Position numbers and translations under genes: made by a program. A DNA stretch of 64,000 bases from UBA3478 sp038134285 (GTDB lineage Bacteria; Bacteroidota; Bacteroidia; Flavobacteriales; Flavobacteriaceae): contig JAYPUW010000005.1 of assembly GCA_038134285.1 (NCBI GenBank), positions 124,001-188,000 on the forward strand. The letters are read 5' to 3'. Position 1 is the first letter of the stretch. Each line of letters opens with the position of its first letter. Below, one piece after another: positions 54,306 to 62,232 of this stretch. The notes below the pieces were generated by a model that did not search any database, was not told the origin of the DNA, and saw only the letters and a list, made by a program, of their open reading frames with translations.

Positions 54306-55459
54306 TGTGGAATCAATTCATGTAAGGTATCGAAAAGTGCGTCCTCTTGAGGAGCAAAAGACACTTTTCTTCGCTTCATCATCTCTTCTGCTGTGCGTTT
54401 CGCTTTATCTAAACGGTACTCGCTTAATCCTTGAGCACCTCCCCATTTAAAGCTTGGGATAAAGTTTCTAGGAAATCCGCTCGAGAAGACATTCGTGCTG
54501 TACCCAATTACCGTTCCTGTATTGAGCACAGTTCCGATTGCCGTTTTAGAGTGATCACCCATAATTAAACCACAGAACTGAAGACCTGTAGGCTCAAATC
54601 GTCGTGATGAATAGCGGTATAATCTCACCTCTTCAAAGGTGTTCTTCAGATTCGAATTGGTAGTATTGGCGCCCAAATTGCACCACTGTCCGATGACCGC
54701 ATTTCCCAAGTACCCATCATGCCCTTTATTCGAATAAGAGTGAATCATAACGTTGTTCAACTCTCCGCCGACCTTAGAATATGGCCCTATCACTGTAGGT
54801 CCATATATTTTTGCCCCCATTTTAACTACACCTGAGTCGCCTAAGACAAAAGGGCCTCGAATAAGCGAACCTTCCATAACCAATGCATTCTTACCAATAT
54901 AGATAGGACCGTTTTCGGTGTTAAAAGTGGCTGCATACGCCACTGCCCCTTCATCCATGAAAACTGGATGTTTACCGATCACGCAGCAAGAAGGGTGTAA
55001 TGCTTCAGATTTCTGATGTTGAATATGAGCCTGAATCGCTTCGCTTAAAACAAGGTCAAGCTTAGAGAATAGATCTGAAGGCTGAGCCAGCTCCACCACC
55101 GGGTGATCTTCAAAAACGATTCGTTTTACTTCCTGAGGCTTTGGTTGTGTGCGACGGGCTATTTCAATGTCCCCCTGTACAAGTACTTCGTTAGTAGCTA
55201 AACGTATCACAGCAGCGGCCATAGCTTGCGTAGGAAAAACAGATCCGTTGAGTAAAACGTGCTCCTTTTCTACACTTAATGGCGGGTACCACGGGGCTAA
55301 GTGCGGTAAAGTATCATAGCAAAAGAACCCCTCGGGAATAAGACCTCTCCACTGATTAGCAATAGTGTGCACTCCAAACCTTAATTCTGATAGAGGCCTG
55401 GATAAGCACAACGGAAAAAAGTCTATTGTTTTGCCAAAATCACTTAGTACGTAATGCAT
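54296..55459 (-). CDS. GlmU-like sugar nucleotidyltransferase/acyltransferase family protein
   Basis: The 387-residue protein has an N-terminal region (about 1-140) that begins MHYVLSDFGKTIDFFPLCLSRPLSELRFG and lacks the LxxGxGTRM nucleotide-binding loop of GlmU. The C-terminal half (about 150-345) is a left-handed beta-helix with repeated hexapeptides (GPIYIGKNALVMEGSLIRGPFVLGDSGVVKMGAKIYGPTVIGP, core IYIGKNALVMEG). Bacteroidetes proteins of this type are usually labelled GlmU-family or putative sugar nucleotidyltransferase. Substrates are unknown. A TACCTTTG box lies 18 bases upstream, and mtaB overlaps its end. Confidence 0.8.
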   Translation of the reverse strand: MHYVLSDFGKTIDFFPLCLSRPLSELRFGVHTIANQWRGLIPEGFFCYDTLPHLAPWYPPLSVEKEHVLLNGSVFPTQAMAAAVIRLATNEVLVQGDIEIARRTQPKPQEVKRIVFEDHPVVELAQPSDLFSKLDLVLSEAIQAHIQHQKSEALHPSCCVIGKHPVFMDEGAVAYAATFNTENGPIYIGKNALVMEGSLIRGPFVLGDSGVVKMGAKIYGPTVIGPYSKVGGELNNVMIHSYSNKGHDGYLGNAVIGQWCNLGANTTNSNLKNTFEEVRLYRYSSRRFEPTGLQFCGLIMGDHSKTAIGTVLNTGTVIGYSTNVFSSGFPRNFIPSFKWGGAQGLSEYRLDKAKRTAEEMMKRRKVSFAPQEDALFDTLHELIPQWE

Positions 55460-55476
55460 GGGGCTAATTCTAATTG

Positions 55477-55484
55477 CAAAGGTA
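55477..55484 (-). promoter_or_regulatory. Putative -7 promoter element of the GlmU-like gene
   Basis: The minus strand reads TACCTTTG, a full TAnnTTTG match, 18 bases before the ATG and just downstream of the rpmE2 terminator. No good -33 is seen. Confidence 0.45.
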
Positions 55485-55494
55485 CAATGTGTTC

Positions 55495-55522
55495 AAAAAA
55501 AACACCCCCGTAAAAGGAGGTG
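55495..55522 (-). terminator. Intrinsic terminator after rpmE2
   Basis: On the minus strand CACCTCC pairs with GGGGGTG (7 bases, one G-T pair) around a 6-base loop, followed by eight T. It lies 26 bases after the L31 stop. Confidence 0.83.
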
Positions 55523-55547
55523 CCTGTAGGGATCACAAAAGGCCAGG

Positions 55548-55799
55548 TTATTTTTGAAACTTGGCGTATTTGTTTTTGAATTTATCAATTCGACCAGCCG
55601 TATCGACTAGTTTCGATTTTCCTGTGTAGAACGGATGTGAAGTACGAGAAATCTCTACTTTAATTAGAGGGTAGCTCACGCCATCAACATCAATAGTTTC
55701 TTTTGACTCAGCGGCTGACTTAGTAATAAAAACATCATCGTTTGACATGTCTTTAAACGCAACTAGTCTATAGTTTTCTGGGTGGATTTCGCTTTTCAT
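55548..55799 (-). CDS. rpmE2: 50S ribosomal protein L31, type B
   Basis: The 83-residue protein matches the type B (zinc-free) L31: MKSEIHPENYRLVAFKDMSND at the start, then EISRTSHPFYTGKSKLVDTAGRIDKF (core SRTSHPFYTGKSK). The zinc cysteines of type A L31 are absent. In many bacteria type B replaces type A under zinc limitation, while many Bacteroidetes have only this form. It has a full promoter upstream and a terminator behind it, so it is transcribed alone. Confidence 0.95.
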   Translation of the reverse strand: MKSEIHPENYRLVAFKDMSNDDVFITKSAAESKETIDVDGVSYPLIKVEISRTSHPFYTGKSKLVDTAGRIDKFKNKYAKFQK

Positions 55800-55824
55800 A
55801 ACCCGTTATTCATTTTTGAGAGTG

Positions 55825-55856
55825 CAAATATAACGCAAACTTTCTAGTAAAGCAAA
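55825..55856 (-). promoter_or_regulatory. Promoter of rpmE2
   Basis: On the minus strand TTTG (55853-55856) is followed exactly 20 bases later by TATATTTG (55825-55832). Both halves match the Bacteroidetes consensus TTTG and TAnnTTTG. The -7 box is 25 bases before the ATG. This is one of the two best promoters in the window. Confidence 0.75.
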
Positions 55857-55885
55857 GCATTTTGTGTGGTAAAAAAGTGACTTTT

Positions 55886-55917
55886 ATTGAGGCTCGAGCA
55901 ATTAATTCATACTTTTA
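55886..55917 (+). promoter_or_regulatory. Putative promoter of the DUF4199 gene
   Basis: TTG (55887-55889) is followed 20 bases later by TACTTTTA (55910-55917), one mismatch from TAnnTTTG. It ends 21 bases before the ATG. Confidence 0.5.
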
Positions 55918-55938
55918 GATCACCAATAAATAAACATT

Positions 55939-56454
55939 ATGGATACTCCTCTTCAGACTAGATCTTATATCCTTACTTATGGCGGCGTTCTTGGTGCTTT
56001 AAGTGCAATATTTTCTTTCATGCTTTACACCATGGACATGCATTACCAAGGTGGAACCATGGTGACAATCGTTAGCGTAGTTCTTTCGGTTGCCCTGTAT
56101 GCCATAGGAATGTTCCAGTATCGCAATGCCAATGCTGGGCTTATGACGTTCTGGCAAGGAGTTAAAATCGGTGTAGGGATTGCCCTTATAAGTGGAATCA
56201 TCGTGGTCCTTTTCAATCTTGTTTTAACACGAGTAATCGATCCTGAAACGATGTCAAAAGCGATGAACTTTCAGCGCGAGCAGCTCATCGAAAATACCGA
56301 ACTCACCCTAGAACAGATTGACATGCAACTTGCAGCTATGCAAAAGTTTCAAACCCCAGCCATCCAAGCAGCTTTTGGACTACTCTTCTCGGTAATCTTC
56401 GGATTTTTATTATCCCTCTTGCCTGCTGCTATCCTTAGAAAAAGCGAAGAATAG
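55939..56454 (+). CDS. DUF4199 family membrane protein
   Basis: The 171-residue protein has four membrane helices (about 10-31, 38-58, 73-97 and 140-164), with a loop at about 100-140 rich in charged residues (EQLIENTELTLEQIDMQLA). Family marks are the YGGVLGALSAIFSFMLY start and NAGLMTFWQGVKIGVGIALISGI-type central helix. The function is unknown. It lies 29 bases upstream of a polyprenyl-type glycosyltransferase gene on the same strand, an order that recurs in Flavobacteriia, so the two are probably cotranscribed. Confidence 0.82.
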   Translation: MDTPLQTRSYILTYGGVLGALSAIFSFMLYTMDMHYQGGTMVTIVSVVLSVALYAIGMFQYRNANAGLMTFWQGVKIGVGIALISGIIVVLFNLVLTRVIDPETMSKAMNFQREQLIENTELTLEQIDMQLAAMQKFQTPAIQAAFGLLFSVIFGFLLSLLPAAILRKSEE

Positions 56455-56483
56455 ATCAATAAAATCTTACTTTTGATGCTGCT

Positions 56484-57443
56484 ATGCAGCTGTCAATAGT
56501 TATTCCTCTTTACAACGAAGCCGAATCCTTGCCTGAGTTAAGTGTTTGGATAGTTTCGGTTATGCAAAATCGGGATATCGAATACGAGATTCTGTTCGTC
56601 GATGATGGCAGCACAGATGAATCGTGGAATATTCTAACCGACTTATGTGCGCAAAATCCCGCGATCAGAGCGCTAAAATTCGCTAAGAACTTTGGTAAAT
56701 CTCAAGCATTGCACGCTGGTTTTAAACGAACCCAAGGCCAGTGGGTAGCCACTATGGATGCAGACTTGCAAGACAGCCCTGAAGAGCTACCGGAATTACT
56801 TGAACTCATGCAAAGCGAAGGTTACGATCTTGTATCAGGATGGAAGCGCAAGCGCCACGACAACCTCTTCACGAAGAATATCCCATCTAAACTGTTCAAT
56901 TGGGCGGCACGAAAAACCTCAAAAATTCATCTACACGATTTCAATTGCGGGCTAAAAATGTACCGTTCAGAAGTAGTTAAAGCACTTGATATCAAGGGAG
57001 AAATGCACCGTTACATTCCGGTACTAGCCGCTTCTTCAGGATTCAACCGCATCGGCGAAAAAGAGGTGGCACACCAGGCGCGCAAGTACGGAACCACCAA
57101 ATTTGGACCAGAACGTTTCTTAAATGGAATGCTAGACCTGATGACAGTACACTTCGTGAGTCGATTCGGTAGAAGACCCATGCATTTTTTTGGAGCCTTT
57201 GGAGTGTTGATGTTCATCTTCGGATTTGGGGCCGCCTTCTACATGGGGATCGATAAATTATTTTTCAATACTACTGCACGACTGATTACAGATCGCCCTG
57301 TTTTTTATCTTGCCCTTGGCGCAATGATTATCGGAACACAACTCTTTTTAGCAGGCTTTATTGGCGAACTGATTATTCGAAACGAAGGATCCAAAGAACG
57401 ATACATCATTACAGAATCACTCAATAGCAGTCAAGACTTATGA
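56484..57443 (+). CDS. Family 2 glycosyltransferase of the DPM1/GtrB type, membrane-anchored
   Basis: The GT-A domain (about 1-225) starts MQLSIVIPLYNEAESL and has LFVDDGSTDESW and the metal-binding DADLQDSPEE. FGKSQALHAGFKR and LHDFNCGLKMY are typical of the dolichol/undecaprenyl-phosphate sugar transferases. Two membrane helices follow at about 232-255 and 272-296. Such enzymes load mannose, glucose or aminoarabinose onto a polyprenyl phosphate; which sugar cannot be determined. Its stop overlaps the next gene as ATGA, so they are coupled. Confidence 0.88.
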   Translation: MQLSIVIPLYNEAESLPELSVWIVSVMQNRDIEYEILFVDDGSTDESWNILTDLCAQNPAIRALKFAKNFGKSQALHAGFKRTQGQWVATMDADLQDSPEELPELLELMQSEGYDLVSGWKRKRHDNLFTKNIPSKLFNWAARKTSKIHLHDFNCGLKMYRSEVVKALDIKGEMHRYIPVLAASSGFNRIGEKEVAHQARKYGTTKFGPERFLNGMLDLMTVHFVSRFGRRPMHFFGAFGVLMFIFGFGAAFYMGIDKLFFNTTARLITDRPVFYLALGAMIIGTQLFLAGFIGELIIRNEGSKERYIITESLNSSQDL

Positions 57444-59146
57444 CCCCTCAAGAGAGAGCACATACATGGTTAAATCCCATCTTTGATCTTGAAACCCAAA
57501 GTCAAGTAAAAAAGCTTATAGAGAACGATTCTGAAGAACTAGTTGATGCCTTTTACAAAGAATTGGCCTTTGGAACCGGAGGGATGAGAGGGATACTGGG
57601 TGTAGGGACGAATCGCATCAACAAATACACCCTAGGAAAAGCTACCCAAGGACTTAGTAACCACCTCAAAAAACGCCATCCAGGCAAAAACTTATCCGCA
57701 GTAATTGCCTATGACTGTCGACATCAAAGCGACACACTCGGTCGACTGGTTGCCGAGATTTTTAGTGCAAATGGCATTGAAGTTTCGCTGTTTAGCGCCT
57801 TGAGAACAACCCCTGAATTATCATTTGCTGTCAGGTATCTATCCGCTGATGTAGGTATTGTCTTAACGGCCTCTCATAATCCACCAGAATATAACGGTTA
57901 CAAAGTGTATTGGAACGATGGAAGTCAAATCGTGCCTCCTGAAGACGGAGAGATTATTGCAGAAATACAAAACCTTGACTATTCAGCTATACGGTTTGAC
58001 GCAGAAAAAGATCGTATTACCCCAATTGATAAGGAGGTCGATAAGGCCTTCTTTGAAGCATCGTTGAAACACGGGTGCCTTGGCCAAGGCGATCGCAACC
58101 TTTTCTCACTGGTATTCACCTCTATTCACGGTACCTCAATTACCGCAGTTCCACAAGTACTGCAGCAAGCTGGATTCACTAATGTTCACATCGTTGAAGA
58201 ACAAGCTGTCGTAGACCCTGATTTCAGTACCGTTAAATCGCCTAACCCCGAGGAACCTGAAGCTCTAAGTATGGCCATTCAGCTCGCGAAGCGCCTTGAT
58301 GCCGATTTGGTTATTGGCACAGACCCTGACAGTGATCGTCTAGGGATTGCGGCGCGAGATACCTCAGGAGGTTTGAGTATTCTAAACGGAAATCAAGCCA
58401 TGATCGTCTTAACAGAATACCTATTAGCACATCATAAAAAGAGAGGGTTTAACGGAAATGAATTTATTGCCTCCACTATTGTATCAACGCCGATGATTGC
58501 TAAAATGGCAGCGCAATACGGGGTGCGGTTTGAACAAACGCTTACCGGGTTTAAATGGATCGGAAAACTCATCAAAGACCATCCTGAACTCAGGTTCATT
58601 GGAGGAGGAGAAGAAAGTTACGGCTACATGGTTGGTGACTTTGTAAGAGATAAGGATGCGGTGACCTCTAGCCTATTAGCAACTGAAATCGCCTGTGAAT
58701 TGAAAAGCAAGGGTTTCACCCTTTACGATTACCTTATCGATTGTTATGTCAAATACGGCCTCTACCAAGAGCGTCTTATATCCATTACCAAAAAAGGGCA
58801 GTCTGGCGCAGAAGAGATTGAAGCCATGATGAAAGGGTTCAGATCACATCCGCCAAAAGAAGTAGCCGGAGAGCCTGTAGTTAAGGTTGAAGATTATCTT
58901 TCACAAGAATTAGTAGACCTTCAAACAGGTAAGCGCATGCCTATTCTACTTCCCAAAGCCAATGTGATCATATTAGAAACCTCTAAAGGAAGTCGTATTG
59001 CAGCTCGACCCAGTGGTACAGAACCTAAAATTAAATTCTATTTCAGTGTTCACACATCACTTCAGGACGCCTCTAGCTACAGCTTACAAAAAGAAACATT
59101 AGAAGAACGTATAGACCAAATTGCAACCGCTTTAGATCTCGATTAA
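57440..59146 (+). CDS. Phosphosugar mutase (phosphoglucomutase/phosphomannomutase family)
   Basis: The enzyme moves a phosphate between the 1 and 6 positions of a hexose. The four family segments are visible: the active-site serine in TASHNPPEYNGYK, metal-binding GTDPDSDRLG, sugar-binding GGGEESYGYM, and the phosphate-binding RPSGTEPKIKFY. At 568 residues it belongs to the long bacterial PGM2-like group. Whether glucose, mannose or ribose phosphate is preferred is not clear from sequence. It overlaps both neighbours by 1-4 bases, forming a tight operon with a glycosyltransferase and an ABC exporter. Confidence 0.92.
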   Translation: MTPQERAHTWLNPIFDLETQSQVKKLIENDSEELVDAFYKELAFGTGGMRGILGVGTNRINKYTLGKATQGLSNHLKKRHPGKNLSAVIAYDCRHQSDTLGRLVAEIFSANGIEVSLFSALRTTPELSFAVRYLSADVGIVLTASHNPPEYNGYKVYWNDGSQIVPPEDGEIIAEIQNLDYSAIRFDAEKDRITPIDKEVDKAFFEASLKHGCLGQGDRNLFSLVFTSIHGTSITAVPQVLQQAGFTNVHIVEEQAVVDPDFSTVKSPNPEEPEALSMAIQLAKRLDADLVIGTDPDSDRLGIAARDTSGGLSILNGNQAMIVLTEYLLAHHKKRGFNGNEFIASTIVSTPMIAKMAAQYGVRFEQTLTGFKWIGKLIKDHPELRFIGGGEESYGYMVGDFVRDKDAVTSSLLATEIACELKSKGFTLYDYLIDCYVKYGLYQERLISITKKGQSGAEEIEAMMKGFRSHPPKEVAGEPVVKVEDYLSQELVDLQTGKRMPILLPKANVIILETSKGSRIAARPSGTEPKIKFYFSVHTSLQDASSYSLQKETLEERIDQIATALDLD

Positions 59147-60975
59147 TGAAGGAATACAAGAGACTTCTTGGATACGCCAATCCTTATCTAGGAAGCGCTT
59201 TAACAAATGCGGTGTTCAATTTGCTTTATGCGGTATTTAACGTACTGTCGATCCTCATCTTTATCCCTACTCTCGGAATTCTATTCGGTACACAACCTAG
59301 GGTAACTGAACCTCCTCAATTTGAAGGCATCGGGAACGTTAAAAACTTCATAGAACAACAGCTCAATTATTTCATTACCGCACGCGCAGAGCAATCAGAT
59401 GAAGTCGGAGCATTGTTAGCTATTGTGCTGCTGAGTGGAATTATCTTTTTATTAAAAAACACCTTCCGCTATCTCGCAGCATACACCCTTTCGTTTTTGC
59501 GCACCGGGATGGTTAAAGATCTTCAAGATCACCTGTACCGAAAGCTATTAGCCTTGCCGCTGAGTTTTTCAAAGCAAAAGCGAAAAGGTGATTTGATCGC
59601 AAGAATGACAGCAGACGTAAAAGAAGTAGAGCAATCTATTATCAATTCGTTTGAAACGCTGAGTCGCGAACCCTTCACTATTCTTTTGGTTCTGGCATCG
59701 ATGCTTGTTTTGAGTTGGCAATTGACCCTTTTTGTATTGCTCTTTTTTCCGGTCGCTGGATTCATCATTGCTCGCGTAGGCAAGACGCTTAAGGCACAAT
59801 CTTTGAAAGCACAGCAAGAAACCGGATTACTTCTTTCTTTTTTCGAAGAAACGCTGGGAAAGCTAATGGTGATTAAATCATTTACCGCCGAGCCCTATTT
59901 CAATCAAAAATTTAACCGTAGCACCTCAAACCTAAGGGGGATTATGAATCGCGTCATTCAGCGCAATGCAATGGCCTCTCCCTTGAGTGAATTTCTTGGG
60001 GTACTAGTCGTACTGGTGGTCTTGTGGTATGGAGGATCCCTTGTTCTCAAAGGAGATGCTGCCTTAAGTCCTCAAGAGTTCATGGGATACATAGGCCTCT
60101 TTTACACCATCATCAATCCGGTTAAGTTTTTAACCACCGTTAACTATAACCTCAAAAAAGGTAGACCAGCACTTGATCGCATCTTAGAAATTCTGGACGC
60201 CAAAAACACCATTGTTGACCCTTCTACTCCAAAGCCATTTCAGTTCAATCGTGAAATTGAATTTAAACAATTGGGTTTTAGTTATGGAGAAACCACAGTA
60301 CTCGAAGATTTTAATCTAAAGGTGAAAAAGGGTGAAACCGTCGCCATAGTGGGCACCTCTGGAAGCGGAAAGTCAACCTTAGTTCAATTGCTGGCCCGCT
60401 TGTACGACACTCAACAAGGTCATGTTCAAATCGACGGAATAGACATTACAGCCTTTTCAAAAGCCGACCTGAGAAAACATATCGCTTTTGTGACTCAAGA
60501 GGCCATGCTTTTCAATGCCCCTGTGATCGAAAATATTGCACTTGGAGACTTTAACGCAGAAATCGAAGCGGTGAAACACGCTGCCTCAGATGCGCATGCC
60601 TCAAGCTTTATTGACACCCTTGAACAAGGTTATGAAACCGAATTAGGAGACGATGGAAATCGACTGAGCGGTGGGCAAAAACAGCGGATCTCTATCGCCC
60701 GTTCTTTTTATAAAGATGCTCCTATTCTTATTTTAGACGAGGCCACCTCAGCCCTAGACACAGAGAGCGAAAAAGAGGTTCAACAAGCTTTAGCATCCAT
60801 TCAGAAGAATCGAACTACCTTGATTATTGCCCATCGATTATCCACCGTTCAAAATGCAGATCGCATTGTAGTGATCGATCAGAAAAAGGTGGCTGAAATC
60901 GGTACGCATTCAGAGCTTTTGGCTAAAAAAGGACTCTATTACAACCTCATCCAAATGCAAACACTTTCGAGTTAA
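59146..60975 (+). CDS. ABC exporter, fused permease and ATPase (MsbA-like)
   Basis: The permease half (about 1-330) has about six helices, with the NAVFNLLYAVFNVLSILIFIP helix first and FPVAGFIIARVGKTL in the middle. The ATPase half has GTSGSGKSTLV (Walker A), RLSGGQKQRISIARSF (signature), ILILDEATSALD (Walker B) and an AHRLSTV switch. At 609 residues it is a half transporter that should dimerise. The MsbA-type label is inferred from sequence; the substrate, perhaps a lipid or lipid-linked sugar, is unknown. It is 1 base from the mutase stop and 10 bases before the RsmB-like gene. Confidence 0.9.
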   Translation: MKEYKRLLGYANPYLGSALTNAVFNLLYAVFNVLSILIFIPTLGILFGTQPRVTEPPQFEGIGNVKNFIEQQLNYFITARAEQSDEVGALLAIVLLSGIIFLLKNTFRYLAAYTLSFLRTGMVKDLQDHLYRKLLALPLSFSKQKRKGDLIARMTADVKEVEQSIINSFETLSREPFTILLVLASMLVLSWQLTLFVLLFFPVAGFIIARVGKTLKAQSLKAQQETGLLLSFFEETLGKLMVIKSFTAEPYFNQKFNRSTSNLRGIMNRVIQRNAMASPLSEFLGVLVVLVVLWYGGSLVLKGDAALSPQEFMGYIGLFYTIINPVKFLTTVNYNLKKGRPALDRILEILDAKNTIVDPSTPKPFQFNREIEFKQLGFSYGETTVLEDFNLKVKKGETVAIVGTSGSGKSTLVQLLARLYDTQQGHVQIDGIDITAFSKADLRKHIAFVTQEAMLFNAPVIENIALGDFNAEIEAVKHAASDAHASSFIDTLEQGYETELGDDGNRLSGGQKQRISIARSFYKDAPILILDEATSALDTESEKEVQQALASIQKNRTTLIIAHRLSTVQNADRIVVIDQKKVAEIGTHSELLAKKGLYYNLIQMQTLSS

Positions 60976-60985
60976 ATCAATACTT

Positions 60986-62200
60986 ATGCGCTTTCACCGC
61001 AATCTAGTTCTGGCTGTCGCCGACGCTATCGATCTTATCTTCAACCAAGACCAATATGCCGATAAGGTCATCGAACGCATCTTAAAGCGTGATAAAAGAT
61101 GGGGAGTAAAAGACCGCGCCTTCATTGCGAGTACGGTATACGAAATGGTAAGGTACCGCAGACTCTATCTCGAAATTGCAGAAGAAAAGTTACCCTTAAC
61201 TGGTGAGGGATTCACCAAAGTCTTTTCTGTTTGGTGTGTACTCCGAGGTCATGGTCTTCCCGATTGGCCAGAATTTGAACATGCTCCCACCCGAAAGATC
61301 AAAGGGCGATTTGACGCCCTGAGAAATGAAAGGGCAATCAGAGAGTCTATTCCAGACTGGTTAGACGCATTGGGTGAAAACGCATTTGGATCTTTTAAAT
61401 GGGAACGAGAATTAAAAGCACTCAATGAAGAAGCAGCGGTGGTACTGCGAGCAAACACGAATAAAATCAGTCGAAAAGCGTTAAAAGAAAAACTCGCCGG
61501 CGAAGGGGTTGAAACTCATGAGCTTGCCGGCCTCAATGAGGCCTTAGAATTAAAGGAGCGCTCAAATGTCTTTCAGCTACAATCCTTTAAAGAAGGATTC
61601 TTCGAAGTGCAGGACGCAAGTTCTCAAAGGGTGGCTCCCCTACTCGATGTAAAGCCCGGACAGCGTGTGATTGATGCTTGCGCGGGTGCGGGAGGAAAAT
61701 CACTACATCTTAGCACCATAATGGAGAATAAAGGACAACTCATTGCCCTAGACATCTTTGAGCACAAATTGAAAACCTTAAAATTAAGAGCGAGAAGAGC
61801 CGGTGCCCATAATATTGAAACGCGCACTATTGATTCTAACAAGGTGATTAAAAAATTGGTTTCAAGTGCAGACCGCGTGCTGATCGATGCTCCGTGTACC
61901 GGATTAGGTGTTTTGAGACGCAATCCTGACGCTAAATGGAAGATCACTCCAGATTTCTTAGACCGGGTGGTAGAAACACAGAAAGAATTACTGAATTCCT
62001 ATACCCAAATGGTTAAGCCAGGCGGAAAAGTCCTCTATGCCACCTGCTCTATACTTCCTCAAGAAAACGAACAGCAGGTAACAGCATTTTTAAAACGTCC
62101 CGAAGGGGCTGCCTTTAAACTCGTTAGTCAGCATCACCTTTATCCTTCAACGGATCATTATGACGGCTTTTTCATGGCTCTGTTTGAGCGTGAATCCTAA
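60986..62200 (+). CDS. RsmB-like 16S/23S rRNA (cytosine-C5) methyltransferase
   Basis: The N-terminal NusB/RmsB-like helical region (about 1-130) is followed by a NOL1/NOP2-type methyltransferase domain. The SAM site has VIDACAGAGGKSLHL, and the two catalytic cysteines lie in DAPCTGLGVLRRNPDAKW and LYATCSILPQEN. RsmB methylates C967 of 16S rRNA; homologues in Bacteroidetes are usually called RsmB/NOP family, and the target here is inferred. The length is 404 residues. The gene ends 32 bases before purL. Confidence 0.9.
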   Translation: MRFHRNLVLAVADAIDLIFNQDQYADKVIERILKRDKRWGVKDRAFIASTVYEMVRYRRLYLEIAEEKLPLTGEGFTKVFSVWCVLRGHGLPDWPEFEHAPTRKIKGRFDALRNERAIRESIPDWLDALGENAFGSFKWERELKALNEEAAVVLRANTNKISRKALKEKLAGEGVETHELAGLNEALELKERSNVFQLQSFKEGFFEVQDASSQRVAPLLDVKPGQRVIDACAGAGGKSLHLSTIMENKGQLIALDIFEHKLKTLKLRARRAGAHNIETRTIDSNKVIKKLVSSADRVLIDAPCTGLGVLRRNPDAKWKITPDFLDRVVETQKELLNSYTQMVKPGGKVLYATCSILPQENEQQVTAFLKRPEGAAFKLVSQHHLYPSTDHYDGFFMALFERES

Positions 62201-62213
62201 TTAAATACCTTTG
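62182..62213 (+). promoter_or_regulatory. Promoter of purL
   Basis: TTTG (62182-62185) is followed 20 bases later by TACCTTTG (62206-62213). Both halves match the Bacteroidetes consensus exactly. The -7 box lies 19 bases before the purL ATG, so purL can be transcribed independently of the RsmB-like gene, whose last codons hold the -33. Confidence 0.75.
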
Positions 62214-62232
62214 ATTTTTTAATAGCCCCCCT

